Below, piece after piece: positions 18,735-28,148 of a stretch of 64,000 nucleotides of DNA. The stretch is taken from positions 565,067 to 629,066 of the forward strand of contig NZ_JADOER010000004.1 in NCBI RefSeq assembly GCF_018739865.1. Reading direction: 5' to 3'. The DNA is from Leptothoe kymatousa TAU-MAC 1615. Lineage in GTDB: Bacteria > Cyanobacteriota > Cyanobacteriia > Phormidesmidales > Phormidesmidaceae. Each line of letters begins with the position of its first letter. The stretch's first letter is position 1. The translations under genes and the position numbers were made by a program. The notes below the pieces were generated by a model, which made no database searches, had not been told where the DNA came from, and saw nothing but the letters and a program-made list of their open reading frames with translations.

Positions 18735-19751
18735 CTATGCTTGCCACTTAGCAGCAACAAGTTCAGCTAGGTCAACAACACGTTGGCTGTAACCCCACTC
18801 GTTGTCATACCAAGCAACAACCTTAACCATGTCGCCATCCATAACCAAAGTCAGGCTGGAATCAACAATGGAGGAGTCGTCGGTCTTACGGTAGTCGATG
18901 GAAACCAGAGGCTCATCTGTGTAGCCCAGAACTCCCTTCATGTGGCCTTCTGTTGCAGCCTTAATTGCGGCATTCACCTCTTCGGTGATGGTCTTCTTCT
19001 CGACCTGCACAACAAGGTCAACCACAGAAACGTTAGGTGTGGGTACGCGCATGGCAATACCGTTCAACTTGCCCTTCATCTCAGGAATGACCAAGGATAC
19101 AGCCTTAGCAGCACCTGTGGATGTAGGAACAATGTTGATGGCAGCAGCACGGGCACGACGTAGGTCGCGGTGGCTAGCGTCCAAAATGCGCTGGTCGCCT
19201 GTGTAGCTGTGGGTGGTGGTCATTGTTCCTTTGATGATGCCAAAGGAGTCATTGATAACCTTCACTACAGGCGCCAAGCAGTTAGTTGTACAGCTGGCGT
19301 TACTGATGATGGGGTTTTTGCCGTGCTCATACTGATCGGAATTAACGCCAATCACATAAGTATCAACATTGCCGCCCTTGCCAGGTGCCGTAATTAGCAC
19401 CTGCTTCGCACCTGCTTCCAGGTGACGACGTGCGCCTTCTTCACTAACAAAAACACCGGTGGACTCAATTACAAGATCGATATCCCAAGCACCCCAGGGA
19501 AGATTGTTGGGGTTCCGGTCAGAACAACATTTGATTGTTTTATCGCCTACAGTGATGGTGTCATCGGTGAAGGTGACTTTCTCATCAAGACGACCCAGCA
19601 AAGAGTCGTACTTAAGTAAATGACAAGCTGTTTTAGGATCCGAAGTATTGTTGATGGCAACAAGATCGAATCCAGAATTTTCTCTGGTTAACCAACAGCG
19701 TAGGAAATTGCGCCCAATGCGTCCAAAACCGTTGATAGCTACTCTAATCAC
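18735..19751 (-). CDS. gap2: Glyceraldehyde-3-phosphate dehydrogenase, Gap2 type
   Basis: The 338-residue enzyme interconverts 1,3-bisphosphoglycerate and G3P. The NAD(P)-binding [14 protein letters not shown] motif opens the protein, and catalytic Cys154 lies in SNASCTTNC, with the HSYTGDQR loop downstream. The N-terminus and the absence of the C-terminal CP12-like extension of plant GapB match cyanobacterial Gap2, the Calvin-cycle isoform. Regulation would come through CP12 and PRK (also in this window, at 3278-4285). A 420-bp region upstream separates it from the divergent murC. Confidence 0.95.
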   Translation of the reverse strand: MIRVAINGFGRIGRNFLRCWLTRENSGFDLVAINNTSDPKTACHLLKYDSLLGRLDEKVTFTDDTITVGDKTIKCCSDRNPNNLPWGAWDIDLVIESTGVFVSEEGARRHLEAGAKQVLITAPGKGGNVDTYVIGVNSDQYEHGKNPIISNASCTTNCLAPVVKVINDSFGIIKGTMTTTHSYTGDQRILDASHRDLRRARAAAINIVPTSTGAAKAVSLVIPEMKGKLNGIAMRVPTPNVSVVDLVVQVEKKTITEEVNAAIKAATEGHMKGVLGYTDEPLVSIDYRKTDDSSIVDSSLTLVMDGDMVKVVAWYDNEWGYSQRVVDLAELVAAKWQA

Positions 19752-20182
19752 TGCGCTTACCCTCTGTCGTACAACTGCGTCTAATTAACGTTTTTATTCG
19801 CAAAACCAATGATATCTCATCGTCTGAAGCACTCGGGGTCAGATGCATCACAGTCGGTGCTGCAATGAAATGAACCCTGGACTAGAAAATGGATTATGGT
19901 TTGATGGTGTAATTAAGTATAATTGCTCACGGTATTGGGTTACAAGTTAGTCTCTGCAATTCCTATAAAGTTATGGCAAAGGCAACAAAAATAGTTGCCC
20001 TGTGTTTCGCTTGGGGACGGGGTTTGGGCTTAATGCCCCAATGTTAGAGATGTTTGAAATCAACGAATTTTGATTATCAGCTGAGCCTAATGGCTGATGA
20101 TGCGGACAGGTTTGTAGCCATCCTGTAGATTCCTGGTATCATACGCCTGAAATATCTGTGTGCGGTATGTGAGGTGAGTTTT
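19752..20182. promoter_or_regulatory. Divergent promoter region, gap2 and murC
   Basis: These 431 bases lack a gene. A short hairpin with arms GGCAAC/GTTGCC lies at about 19989-20006. On the murC side GAGGTGAG (20171-20178) is the likely ribosome site. I see no recognised operator. Confidence 0.45.
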
Positions 20183-21634
20183 ATGCCCATGACAGTGGAT
20201 TTTAGCGGCAGGCCATTTCACTTTATTGGTGTGGGCGGTATTGGGATGTCAGCTCTTGCCTATGTTTTGGCCAAGCGTCAGCTACCGGTGTCGGGGTCAG
20301 ACCGTCGTTTAACCCATATTACGAGTCGGCTTCAGAAGCAAGGGGTGCATACTTTCTGGAGCCAAGAGGCGGAGAACATTGCGGAAGCTTCTCAAACCTT
20401 GTCAGATGGGACTGTGGTGTTGCCCCAGGTGGTTTGCTCGACGGCAATTGGTACGAGCAATCCTGAATATAAGGCGGCGTTGGATGCTGGCTGTCCTATG
20501 TTCCATCGCTCTGACATTCTGGCGGCATTGATGAACGAGACCCAGGGAATTGCCATTGCTGGCACCCATGGGAAAACCACCACTAGTAGCATGGCGGGGT
20601 ATCTGTTGTTGAAAGCAGGGGTGGACCCGTCCATTGTGATTGGTGGTGAGGTGTCTACATGGGAAGGCAATGCCTATGTGGGAACCAGTGACTACATGGT
20701 GGCTGAGGCCGATGAGTCGGACGGTTCTTTGGTGAAGCTTTCGGCGGCCATTGGGGTGATTACTAATATCGAGCTAGACCATCCAGACCACTACAGTACG
20801 TTGGATGAAGTGGTCAGCATTTTTAAGCATTTTTCGGCCCAGTGTGGTGTGGTGATTGGCAGTGCTGATTGTGAGACCGTGCTGCACCAAATTCGCCCTG
20901 ATGTGACCTATAGTCTGCGTTCTGACTCTGGGGCGGACTACATTGCCACTGAGATTTGCGAAACAGCGGAGGGGACTAAGGCTGAGATTTGGGAGCGCGG
21001 CAATCGGTTAGGAGAATTGGAACTGCCGGTTTTGGGGCTACACAATTTGAGTAATGCGTTGGCCGCGATCGCAGTGGCGCGACGCTTAGGGGTGGAGTTT
21101 GAGCAAATTGCGGCCATCATGCCCACGTTTGAGGGGGCGAAGCGACGATTTGATCAGCGTGGTTTTCACAATGACGTCTTGTTTATTGACGACTATGCCC
21201 ACCACCCGAGTGAGATTAAAGTGACCTTGGCCGCCGCTAAGGTGAAGAGCACAGAGGTGTTGCCAGATGTGTCCCAGCGCCGGGTGGTGGCGATTTTTCA
21301 ACCCCATCGCTATAGCCGCATTGCCACCTTGCTGCAGGAATTTTCCATGGCATTTGCCAATGCAGACCATGTGGTGGTTACGGATATCTACAGTGCTGGA
21401 GAGGCCAATGCTTCTGGTATCACGGGGGAAGGGGTGACCAGCGCCATTGGTGAGCACCATAGGGCGGTGACCTATGCGGCCACGTTGGATGATGTCAAGG
21501 CTACGCTGGCTGATTTGTTGCGGCCTGGTGATTTGGCGATTTTTCTAACCGCCGGTAACCTCAACCAGGTCATTCCAGATGTGATGGCCTATCAAGGGGA
21601 AAAATCTGAACAAGCGGCCCTCACTAGTGTTTAG
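20183..21634 (+). CDS. murC: UDP-N-acetylmuramate--L-alanine ligase
   Basis: This enzyme adds L-alanine to UDP-MurNAc, the first amino acid of the peptidoglycan stem. I choose the ATG at 20183, giving 483 aa, because GAGG at 20171-20174 is correctly spaced before it. The GTG at 20174 overlaps that ribosome site. Domains follow the Mur ligase order: GVGGIGMSALA near the N-terminus, the ATP loop GTHGKTTTSSM, the central EADESDGSL and NIELDHPDHY, then DDYAHHPSEI and PHRYSR in the C-terminal domain. It is 95 bases upstream of murB on the same strand, so the two form a cell-wall operon. Confidence 0.96.
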   Translation: MPMTVDFSGRPFHFIGVGGIGMSALAYVLAKRQLPVSGSDRRLTHITSRLQKQGVHTFWSQEAENIAEASQTLSDGTVVLPQVVCSTAIGTSNPEYKAALDAGCPMFHRSDILAALMNETQGIAIAGTHGKTTTSSMAGYLLLKAGVDPSIVIGGEVSTWEGNAYVGTSDYMVAEADESDGSLVKLSAAIGVITNIELDHPDHYSTLDEVVSIFKHFSAQCGVVIGSADCETVLHQIRPDVTYSLRSDSGADYIATEICETAEGTKAEIWERGNRLGELELPVLGLHNLSNALAAIAVARRLGVEFEQIAAIMPTFEGAKRRFDQRGFHNDVLFIDDYAHHPSEIKVTLAAAKVKSTEVLPDVSQRRVVAIFQPHRYSRIATLLQEFSMAFANADHVVVTDIYSAGEANASGITGEGVTSAIGEHHRAVTYAATLDDVKATLADLLRPGDLAIFLTAGNLNQVIPDVMAYQGEKSEQAALTSV

Positions 21635-21729
21635 TTAAGACCGATGGTTCACCCTTGACTCAGCTCCCTGGCCCCAAAGCTGCTGCCAATTAGCAGCGTC
21701 TTGCTTTTATTTCCGTTTATACGTTCACC

Positions 21730-22641
21730 ATGGTCCTTGAAAAGCAACTAACCAGCACGGGCTGTGTGGCTAAAGCCCAATTTTCATTAGCCAATTTGAC
21801 GACGTTTAAGGTTGGTGGCCCGGCTGAGTGGTTTGTGGCGCCGCGCAGTGTTAGTGATTTGCAGGCTGCGGTGCAATGGGCCCAGTCGGAGGGGCTGCCC
21901 ATTACCCGGCTGGGGGCTGGGTCGAATTTGCTGATTAGCGATCGCGGCCTACCGGGGCTAGTGATTTCTACCCGCTATTTGCGGCAAGCGGACTTCGATG
22001 ATGCCGGTCGGGTAACGGCGGCGGCTGGTATGCCCATGGCAACCCTGGCTTGGAAAGTGGCCAAGCGCGGTTGGAAAGGCCTCGTGTGGAGCGTGGGCAT
22101 TCCCGGCACCGTTGGCGGGGCGGTGGTGATGAATGCCGGGGCCCATGGGAGCGACACCCAGGCCATTTTGGTCAGCACGGAAGTGCTCAAACCCGATGGT
22201 TCGTTAGAAACCATCAGGCCAGCCGATTTAGAGTTTAAGTACCGCACCTCAGTGCTGCAAAAAGATCCCAGAATTGTCACCCAAGCCACGTTTCAGCTAG
22301 AGCCTGGACATGACCCTCAGGCGGTAAGGGCTGAGACGTCGGCTGATTTAGAGCAGCGTCGCACCACTCAGCCCTATCATCTGCCTAGCTGTGGCAGTGT
22401 TTTTCGCAATCCTAAGCCGAAAAGTGCCGGCTGGCTGATTGAGCAGTCGGGCTTAAAGGGGTTCAAAGTGGGACAGGCTCAGGTGGCAGAACGCCATGCC
22501 AACTTTATTCTTAACTGTGGTGGCGCTACCGCGACGGATATTTTCCAGTTAATCCGTCATATTCAAGCCATTGTGGATGATAAATGGTCTTTGCAGCTAA
22601 GACCTGAAGTGCAGATTTTGGGTGAGTTTCAGCCGATTTAG
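21730..22641 (+). CDS. murB: UDP-N-acetylenolpyruvoylglucosamine reductase
   Basis: The 303-residue flavoprotein reduces UDP-GlcNAc-enolpyruvate to UDP-MurNAc, the substrate supplied to MurC. FAD-binding features are [28 protein letters not shown] and [18 protein letters not shown]. The catalytic serine is in [10 protein letters not shown], and the terminal [11 protein letters not shown] carries the conserved glutamate. The length and the absence of the extra loop fit the short (type II) class. The gene order murC-murB is common in cyanobacteria. Confidence 0.95.
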   Translation: MVLEKQLTSTGCVAKAQFSLANLTTFKVGGPAEWFVAPRSVSDLQAAVQWAQSEGLPITRLGAGSNLLISDRGLPGLVISTRYLRQADFDDAGRVTAAAGMPMATLAWKVAKRGWKGLVWSVGIPGTVGGAVVMNAGAHGSDTQAILVSTEVLKPDGSLETIRPADLEFKYRTSVLQKDPRIVTQATFQLEPGHDPQAVRAETSADLEQRRTTQPYHLPSCGSVFRNPKPKSAGWLIEQSGLKGFKVGQAQVAERHANFILNCGGATATDIFQLIRHIQAIVDDKWSLQLRPEVQILGEFQPI

Positions 22642-22749
22642 CGGACAATCCATGGGGGGATATGCTCAAATTCTGAGCATTGCCACTGCATTTCCCTCAC
22701 AGATGCTATAGTTTGACAGTTAATTTAGTAAAATCAGGCCGCCAATATT

Positions 22750-23094
22750 ATGAGCAAAGGGCAAGGTTTTGGCTTCGGTCTTGGCAAGATGAAAGAACTG
22801 AGCGAAGCCTTCAAAAAGGCTCAGCAGGTTCAAGAGGGAGCTAAAAAGCTACAGGAAGAACTGGAGCAAATGGAAATTGAAGGCCAATCGGGCGGTGGAT
22901 TGGTAAAGGTCGTGGTTAGTGGTAACCAGGAACCTAAGCGCGTTTCAATTTCTCCCGAGGCGATGAATGAGGGTGCAGAAGTGCTGTCTGATTTGGTATC
23001 AGCAGCGATGCGTGATGCTTATTTGAAGTCAACCGAAACCATGCGCGAGCGTATGGAAGAGTTGACCGGTGGGTTGCAGCTACCCGGTCTATAA
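22750..23094 (+). CDS. YbaB/EbfC family nucleoid-associated protein
   Basis: The 114-residue protein has the YbaB pattern: an N-terminal amphipathic helix ([20 protein letters not shown]), then [20 protein letters not shown], the ...ISPEAM... strand and a C-terminal helix ([20 protein letters not shown]). Members form dimers that bind DNA. The position 108 bp after murB suggests possible cotranscription. An intrinsic terminator lies further downstream, at 23216-23250. Confidence 0.9.
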   Translation: MSKGQGFGFGLGKMKELSEAFKKAQQVQEGAKKLQEELEQMEIEGQSGGGLVKVVVSGNQEPKRVSISPEAMNEGAEVLSDLVSAAMRDAYLKSTETMRERMEELTGGLQLPGL

Positions 23095-23215
23095 ACCGAT
23101 TTTTCGTAACGTTGTTTGGTGTTGATGCCATTGCAAAGGTAAAACCAAACCTAATCGCATAGGGTTAGGTGGGTGCATTTTCTTCTAAATCGGCAACGAC
23201 ACTTAGGTTTTAGTT

Positions 23216-23250
23216 AAAGCGATTAGCAAGTTACTTGCTAATCGCTTTTC
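23216..23250 (+). terminator. Terminator after the YbaB gene
   Basis: A perfect 15-bp stem (23216-23230 with 23234-23248) with a 3-base loop is followed by a short T run. The arms contain GCGATTAGCAAG/CTTGCTAATCGC. Confidence 0.85.
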
Positions 23251-23301
23251 TCATGTCTATGCTTGGCCTAGCCATGTGTTTCCCTTCTAAAAGATTTTGT
23301 C

Positions 23302-23766
23302 ATGACCACTCGCCTCTTGTTTGTCTGTTTAGGGAATATTTGCCGCTCCCCATCGGCAGAGAACATTATGAACTATTTGCTAGAGCAGCGGGGATTGCCG
23401 CAGATTAGCTGCGACTCTGCAGGTACGTCTAGTTATCACATTGGTAGTTCACCCGATAGCCGGATGACGGCCGCCGCCAAAAAACGCGGTATTCGTCTGG
23501 TGGGCCAGGCCCGACAGTTTGTGACGGAGGATTTTGATCAGTTTGATCTAATCCTGGCGATGGATGACAGTAACTATCGCAATATTCTGGCCCTTGATCC
23601 TTCCGGGCAATATGGCCACAAGGTTAAACGCATGTGTGAATTCTGCCAGGAATATAGCGATCGCGAAGTGCCCGATCCCTACTATGGGGGAGCCGATGGC
23701 TTTGACTATGTGATCGATCTGCTGCTGGATGCCTGTGACGGACTGCTGAAGGACATCGTTGACTAG
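23302..23766 (+). CDS. Low-molecular-weight protein tyrosine phosphatase
   Basis: The 154-residue enzyme has the signature CX5R loop at the N-terminus (VCLGNICRSP, Cys9 and Arg15) and the general acid Asp125 in DPYYGG. CDSAGTSSYHIG and LAMDDSNYRNI are also family features. It would remove phosphate from protein tyrosine or, in this family, from arginine or small substrates. The latter cannot be excluded. It is a single-gene unit, convergent with the next reverse-strand gene. Confidence 0.93.
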   Translation: MTTRLLFVCLGNICRSPSAENIMNYLLEQRGLPQISCDSAGTSSYHIGSSPDSRMTAAAKKRGIRLVGQARQFVTEDFDQFDLILAMDDSNYRNILALDPSGQYGHKVKRMCEFCQEYSDREVPDPYYGGADGFDYVIDLLLDACDGLLKDIVD

Positions 23767-23773
23767 CACAGAG

Positions 23774-23929
23774 GCGATGGCCCTACTGCTTAAACACACA
23801 ATCAAAGTCTACGTATCTGCCCTGGGCGATGGCCCTACTGTTTAAACACAAAATCAAAGTCTACGTATTTGCCTTGGGCGATGGCCCTACTGCTTAAACA
23901 CAAAATCAAAGTCTGTGTATTTGCCCTGG
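23774..23929 (-). repeat. Three tandem 52-bp copies of a gene 3' end
   Basis: Units begin at 23774, 23826 and 23878 with the common start GCGATGGCCCTACTG. Each contains the reverse-strand sequence encoding the last residues (DFVFKQ) and the stop of the 23887-24387 gene, with a few substitutions between copies. Only the copy nearest the gene is part of the ORF. Confidence 0.95.
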
Positions 23930-24387
23930 TCGTAGTTCACCACAAACCAAGTATTGGGGTCAAAGGCTAAGGGATAGGCCTGTTGTTGCTTGGGCTGCTC
24001 GGCTGGGGACAGCACACAGTATGGCGCGGCAATGTTGCCATGGACCGTTGCTTGCTCTGTGCCCTGGGCTAGGGATAAAAACTGATTTAACTGATCTCTA
24101 GATAGTCGCTGCTCCTTATTCACCATGGTTTGGCATGGGGTGCTGGCGGTAGCCTGGGGGGTAAGCGGCCAGCCGTTGACCGCCGTCTGTTGGGTTTGGG
24201 GTGCCAGGGGCGCTAACCAACGGACCAACTGCTGCTGGGGGACTAGGGCTAAGGTGGCTAGGGCAATGCCGCTGAGCCACCAGCCTAGGGATGGGGCCGA
24301 CCGCCTAGGGCGAATGGCGTGCTTGGGCTTGGTGGCGACTTTGGGGGCGGGGTATCGCTTAGGAGCATATAGGTGGAACTGGGTCAT
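23887..24387 (-). CDS. Hypothetical single-pass membrane protein (166 aa)
   Basis: A basic N-terminus (APKRYPAPKVATKPKHAIRP) precedes one hydrophobic helix at about residues 34-49 (LGWWLSGIALATLALVP). An exported domain follows that contains two cysteines, suggesting a disulfide. I do not recognise the family. The C-terminal domain has a beta-rich look (PLAFDPNTWFVVNYDQGKYT). Its 3' end is triplicated in the intergenic region, which makes the ORF boundary unusual but leaves the coding frame intact. Confidence 0.6.
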   Translation of the reverse strand: MTQFHLYAPKRYPAPKVATKPKHAIRPRRSAPSLGWWLSGIALATLALVPQQQLVRWLAPLAPQTQQTAVNGWPLTPQATASTPCQTMVNKEQRLSRDQLNQFLSLAQGTEQATVHGNIAAPYCVLSPAEQPKQQQAYPLAFDPNTWFVVNYDQGKYTDFDFVFKQ

Positions 24388-24518
24388 GGTGTAAATGGCC
24401 TACTTTTGATGGATCTATAGTAGTACAAATGATCTAATTTTGATCTAGATCCCAGCTAGAAACCCAAAAAGTTTTTATGATTTAGACAGTGAGGGCCAAC
24501 GGGCTTGAGGGCTGGGCG

Positions 24519-26159
24519 ATGAATCGAACGGTGGTGTGGTTTCGCCGCGATCTGCGAATATACGACCATGAACCCCTATGGCGGGCGGCCCGTCGGGGGG
24601 AAGTGATTCCTGTTTTTGTATTTGACCGGGCGCTGTTGCACCATCCAGAAACCGGGGCTGCCCGGGTGGAGTTTATGGTGAATTGCCTGCAAAATTTGGA
24701 TGCCGATTTGCAACGCTTAGGGGGGCGCTTGGTCTTGTTAAGCGGCGATCCGGTGGAGGTGCTGCCGCGTTTAGTGGTCGAAACTCAGGCCGATGGCATC
24801 TATAGCTATACGGACTGTGAGCGGATCTATGGTCGTGTGCGGGATGCACGACTCAACCAGGCCCTAGCTGCGCGGCAACTAAAAATTCGCTGGTTTGAGC
24901 CAACGGCCAGCACCGGAGAATTGATGGCCTATCCCCGCTATCGTCAGTGGTGGTATCAGGAAATGGCGAGGCCGCTGGTGCCTGCCCCGGCGCGGGTGGA
25001 GGTGCCCCCTGATGTCCACGGTGAGCCCTGGCCAACGTTGGCGAAATTGGGACACCAAGCTGATGGTAAGCCCCAGCCCGTCGGCAGCACCGCCGCGGCG
25101 CGACGGTTGCTCCGGCAATTTTGTGCAGAAAAAGCGGATCGTTATTATTGGCAACTGTCTTACCCCAGTGCTGAAGTTACCACTGGCCTCAGCCCCCACA
25201 TCAAATTTGGGGTGATTTCTGTGCGGGAATGTGTGCAAACGATTCGGCGGGCGGACGATCGGGGCGATCGACGCATCCAGCGTAGCTACCATCAGCTGAT
25301 TTCTAGGCTGCGTTGGGGCAATGGCTTTACCCAACGGTTTCGATATTTACCCCAGCTGGAACTGCGATCGCTCTATCGTATTTTTGATGACGACGGTTGG
25401 GTCTTTGATGAAGCCCTCTACCAAGCCTGGCAAACTGGGCACACCGGATTTCCCATTGTCGATGCTGCGGCTCGTTGTTTGCAGGCCACCGGCGGCTATT
25501 TAGCCTTGAACTTTCGCACTCGGGCCATCTATTCCAGCTTTTTGAGTAACCTTTTGGGCATGGATTGGCGCTATGGGGCGCTGCACTTTATGCGCCACCT
25601 CATCGATGGGGACTGCCCCATTGACCATTACCAATGGGCGATGCAGTCGGGGGTGACCCACTGTGTAGACAAGACCTGGACCCGGATTTACAACCCCCAG
25701 CAAGTGGCCGTCGATCGGTGCGATCCAGAGGGCTCGTTTATCAAACGCTGGGTGCCAGAGTTGGCCCATGTGCCCCCGGCGCAATTGGGTCAGCCGCCGC
25801 CGACTCAGGGCTATCCGGCGCCAATCTTAGACTATCGAGAGATGCGATCGCTGCGTGTACAACAACTAGAACAACAACGACATCAGTTCTTAAACACAGA
25901 CAACGTGGTGCCACATTTGGGCCGCATGCCAAAAATGGTGACCCCCTTTGGGACAGAGCGGTATGGGAGTGAAACAGCCTGGTGTGCCGAGGAAGTTTCA
26001 CAGCTATTTCCCATAGCTCTAGATCTAGACAGCTTAGAGCCCCAGCAATGTTTGGATTTACGCACGTGGTTTGTGGCCCACGTCGATATTATGCCGCCGA
26101 AAAATCGTCAGCGAACCCAGACTACTCCATCAGATACCGAGCAGCTAAGTCTTCTATAG
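24519..26159 (+). CDS. Cryptochrome/photolyase-family flavoprotein (divergent)
   Basis: From the ATG at 24519 (MNRTVVWFRRDLR) this is a 546-residue photolyase-family protein. An N-terminal alpha/beta domain (residues 1-130) precedes the FAD domain with TGLSPHIKFGVIS and TGFPIVDAAARCLQATGG. In the core, the usual GWMHNRxRM is replaced by GYLALNFRTRA, and the NNGxWQW loop after LIDGD is replaced by CPIDHYQWAMQSG. The Asn beside flavin N5 in photolyases therefore becomes Asp or His. IYNPQQVAVDRCDPEGSFI and RWVPEL are retained. It may be a blue-light receptor rather than a CPD repair enzyme, but the family placement needs an alignment. The upstream GTG/other start at 24489 is less likely. Confidence 0.85.
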   Translation: MNRTVVWFRRDLRIYDHEPLWRAARRGEVIPVFVFDRALLHHPETGAARVEFMVNCLQNLDADLQRLGGRLVLLSGDPVEVLPRLVVETQADGIYSYTDCERIYGRVRDARLNQALAARQLKIRWFEPTASTGELMAYPRYRQWWYQEMARPLVPAPARVEVPPDVHGEPWPTLAKLGHQADGKPQPVGSTAAARRLLRQFCAEKADRYYWQLSYPSAEVTTGLSPHIKFGVISVRECVQTIRRADDRGDRRIQRSYHQLISRLRWGNGFTQRFRYLPQLELRSLYRIFDDDGWVFDEALYQAWQTGHTGFPIVDAAARCLQATGGYLALNFRTRAIYSSFLSNLLGMDWRYGALHFMRHLIDGDCPIDHYQWAMQSGVTHCVDKTWTRIYNPQQVAVDRCDPEGSFIKRWVPELAHVPPAQLGQPPPTQGYPAPILDYREMRSLRVQQLEQQRHQFLNTDNVVPHLGRMPKMVTPFGTERYGSETAWCAEEVSQLFPIALDLDSLEPQQCLDLRTWFVAHVDIMPPKNRQRTQTTPSDTEQLSLL

Positions 26160-26350
26160 CAAGTGTTTTACTCTAATTTTGTCGGAATTTTAGGCAGTGC
26201 TAAGGTGACGACGTCCATCTAATCCACGCTAAGGATAGCCATATAACGACGTTTTTTGCAGATACCTGGCAAGCTGCATTGGATGGGAAAGTAGCGTATG
26301 CTTAGACCTTAACTTATTCTGCGACGGCAAAGTATTTGTACATTTGAATT

Positions 26351-27949
26351 GTGGTTAGCTCTCGATCAATTGCAGCCATTAAAAAACGGTTACAGATCTG
26401 TTTTGTCCTATTTCTGTTGATAGGCATAGGTTTGCGCTGCACCAATGTATCCCACAAGGTGTACTGGCACGATGAGGTGTACACCACAGTGCGGGTATTG
26501 GGGCATCAAGGCAAAGCCATTGAGAACGAGCTGATCCAGTCACCTGTGGTCACCGCGACTGACTTGCAATCCTTTCAGCAATTTCCTCAGCCAAAACGCT
26601 GGCGCGATACCTGGTCCGCCTTAGCCAGCCATCCCGAACATCCGCCATTGTTTTATGTACTAGAACGCTTGTGGGTCGGATTGACCTCGCCTTCTGTCAC
26701 CACATTTAGGCTGTTGGCGGTAATTTTTGGCATTTTACTTTTGCCGGTGACCTACTGGTTTTCCCAGCAGCTGTGGCAAGATCGCTGGACGGGGCTGATT
26801 GCCACCTGTTTAATGGCTGTGTCCCCCGTGCAGTTACTTTACTCCCAAGAAGCGCGTGAATATAGTCTTTGGGCTTGCTTAATCTTATTGAGTAGTGGGT
26901 GCTTGTTGCGGGCGGTGCGCGGTGTGTGGCGCTATTCCAGTGACGCCATTGTGGTGCGTTCCCCCAGGTGGGTCGTTTTTCGTCAGTGGGCCTTGTACAG
27001 CCTGAGTATGGCGCTTTTGCTCTACACCACCTTGCTCAGTGGCCTGGTGATTTTAGCCCATGGAATCTACGTTGTAATTAGTGGTTCAAAGCGGCAGTGG
27101 CAACGTTGGTTGCTCTCCTTAGGTGTGGCGCTACTGCTGTTTGTGCCTTGGTTATTGGTCATGTTTAGGGGCAGTTCCACCCTAGAGTCAGCCACCGAGT
27201 GGACCTCTTTTCGGCAGCCCTTAGGGCAGCTAGTTAAATTTTGGGGCCTCCACCTAAGTTCTGCGGTAGTCGATTTAGGCTTTCCTTTGGACAGTGCCTA
27301 TACCTATGTAGCGCCCTTGCTAGTGTTGATTATGCTGCTGGTGGCCCTATGGCAGCTGTTATTGGTCACCTCCCCCACCGCCATGGCGTTTTCGATTATG
27401 TCGTTAATGGTGCCAGCGCTGGGGCTCATTTTGCCAGATTTAATTAACGGTGGTCAGCTATCGGTTAGCACCCGTTACTTTATGCCATCCCTACTGCTAG
27501 TGCCCTTAATTTTGGCTGGTTGGGTCCGTCAGCTCATGCTGTCGGATCGCAGAATGTATCGAACCTGGGGCCAAGGCATATTAGCCCTTTTGCTAGTTGT
27601 GGGTTTAGTGTCTGGGGTGCTGAGTGCGGCGTCATTTACCTGGTGGAATAAAAACACTAGCTACCACGTAAATACGATGGGAGAAATTATTCGCCAAGCA
27701 GATAGACCGTTGGTCATGGCCGAGTTGGGCGATACCGGGTTGGGCAATGCCCTTTCCCTAAGCTACGCCGTAAATCCAGAAACTGGTTTTTTGCTATTTA
27801 AGCCTGGTCAATTGCCCCAAGTTCCCTCTGGGTATAGCGACTATTTTGTTATCTATGCGAATGGAGAGCTGATGAACGCCATTACGGCTAAAACAGGTCG
27901 CTCGGTTGTTCTCGCTGCCGGAGATTATCCCCTGTGGAGACTTGATTAG
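26351..27949 (+). CDS. Membrane glycosyltransferase, GT-C fold (GT39/ArnT-like)
   Basis: The 532-residue protein has about ten to twelve hydrophobic helices. The first extracytoplasmic loop carries the catalytic-type acidic pair Asp41-Glu42 (VYWHDEVYT), then EHPPLFYVLERLW and SPVQLLYSQEAREYSLW, the hallmark of dolichyl-/undecaprenyl-phosphate-sugar glycosyltransferases. It would transfer a lipid-linked sugar on the outer face of the membrane. The acceptor cannot be told. The start is GTG at 26351. It may be cotranscribed with no neighbour; gaps of about 200 bp flank it. Confidence 0.8.
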   Translation: MVSSRSIAAIKKRLQICFVLFLLIGIGLRCTNVSHKVYWHDEVYTTVRVLGHQGKAIENELIQSPVVTATDLQSFQQFPQPKRWRDTWSALASHPEHPPLFYVLERLWVGLTSPSVTTFRLLAVIFGILLLPVTYWFSQQLWQDRWTGLIATCLMAVSPVQLLYSQEAREYSLWACLILLSSGCLLRAVRGVWRYSSDAIVVRSPRWVVFRQWALYSLSMALLLYTTLLSGLVILAHGIYVVISGSKRQWQRWLLSLGVALLLFVPWLLVMFRGSSTLESATEWTSFRQPLGQLVKFWGLHLSSAVVDLGFPLDSAYTYVAPLLVLIMLLVALWQLLLVTSPTAMAFSIMSLMVPALGLILPDLINGGQLSVSTRYFMPSLLLVPLILAGWVRQLMLSDRRMYRTWGQGILALLLVVGLVSGVLSAASFTWWNKNTSYHVNTMGEIIRQADRPLVMAELGDTGLGNALSLSYAVNPETGFLLFKPGQLPQVPSGYSDYFVIYANGELMNAITAKTGRSVVLAAGDYPLWRLD

Positions 27950-28148
27950 TCTAATGATTGTTCCCAAATATAGTCGGTTTAGACAATCTTTATCCAAGGT
28001 GAAAAAACGTTAGTTTTTAGTGAGAGACAGCTTTTATTTGTAGAAAATAAATTACATTGGGGACCTGTGACTGTCGCTGCATCATTTCCCTGGTTTTAGG
28101 CATGGGGCAATGATTTGAGGCCCCTAATACGGTTGATACCCCTAAGTA

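Noticed and set aside
18783..19163. 126-aa forward reading frame inside gap2
   Set aside because: It is the antisense shadow of the GAPDH gene, whose full motif set is intact.
23774..23929. CRISPR-like array
   Set aside because: The three units are contiguous 52-bp repeats without unique spacers between them, and each one encodes a gene end. No cas gene is nearby.
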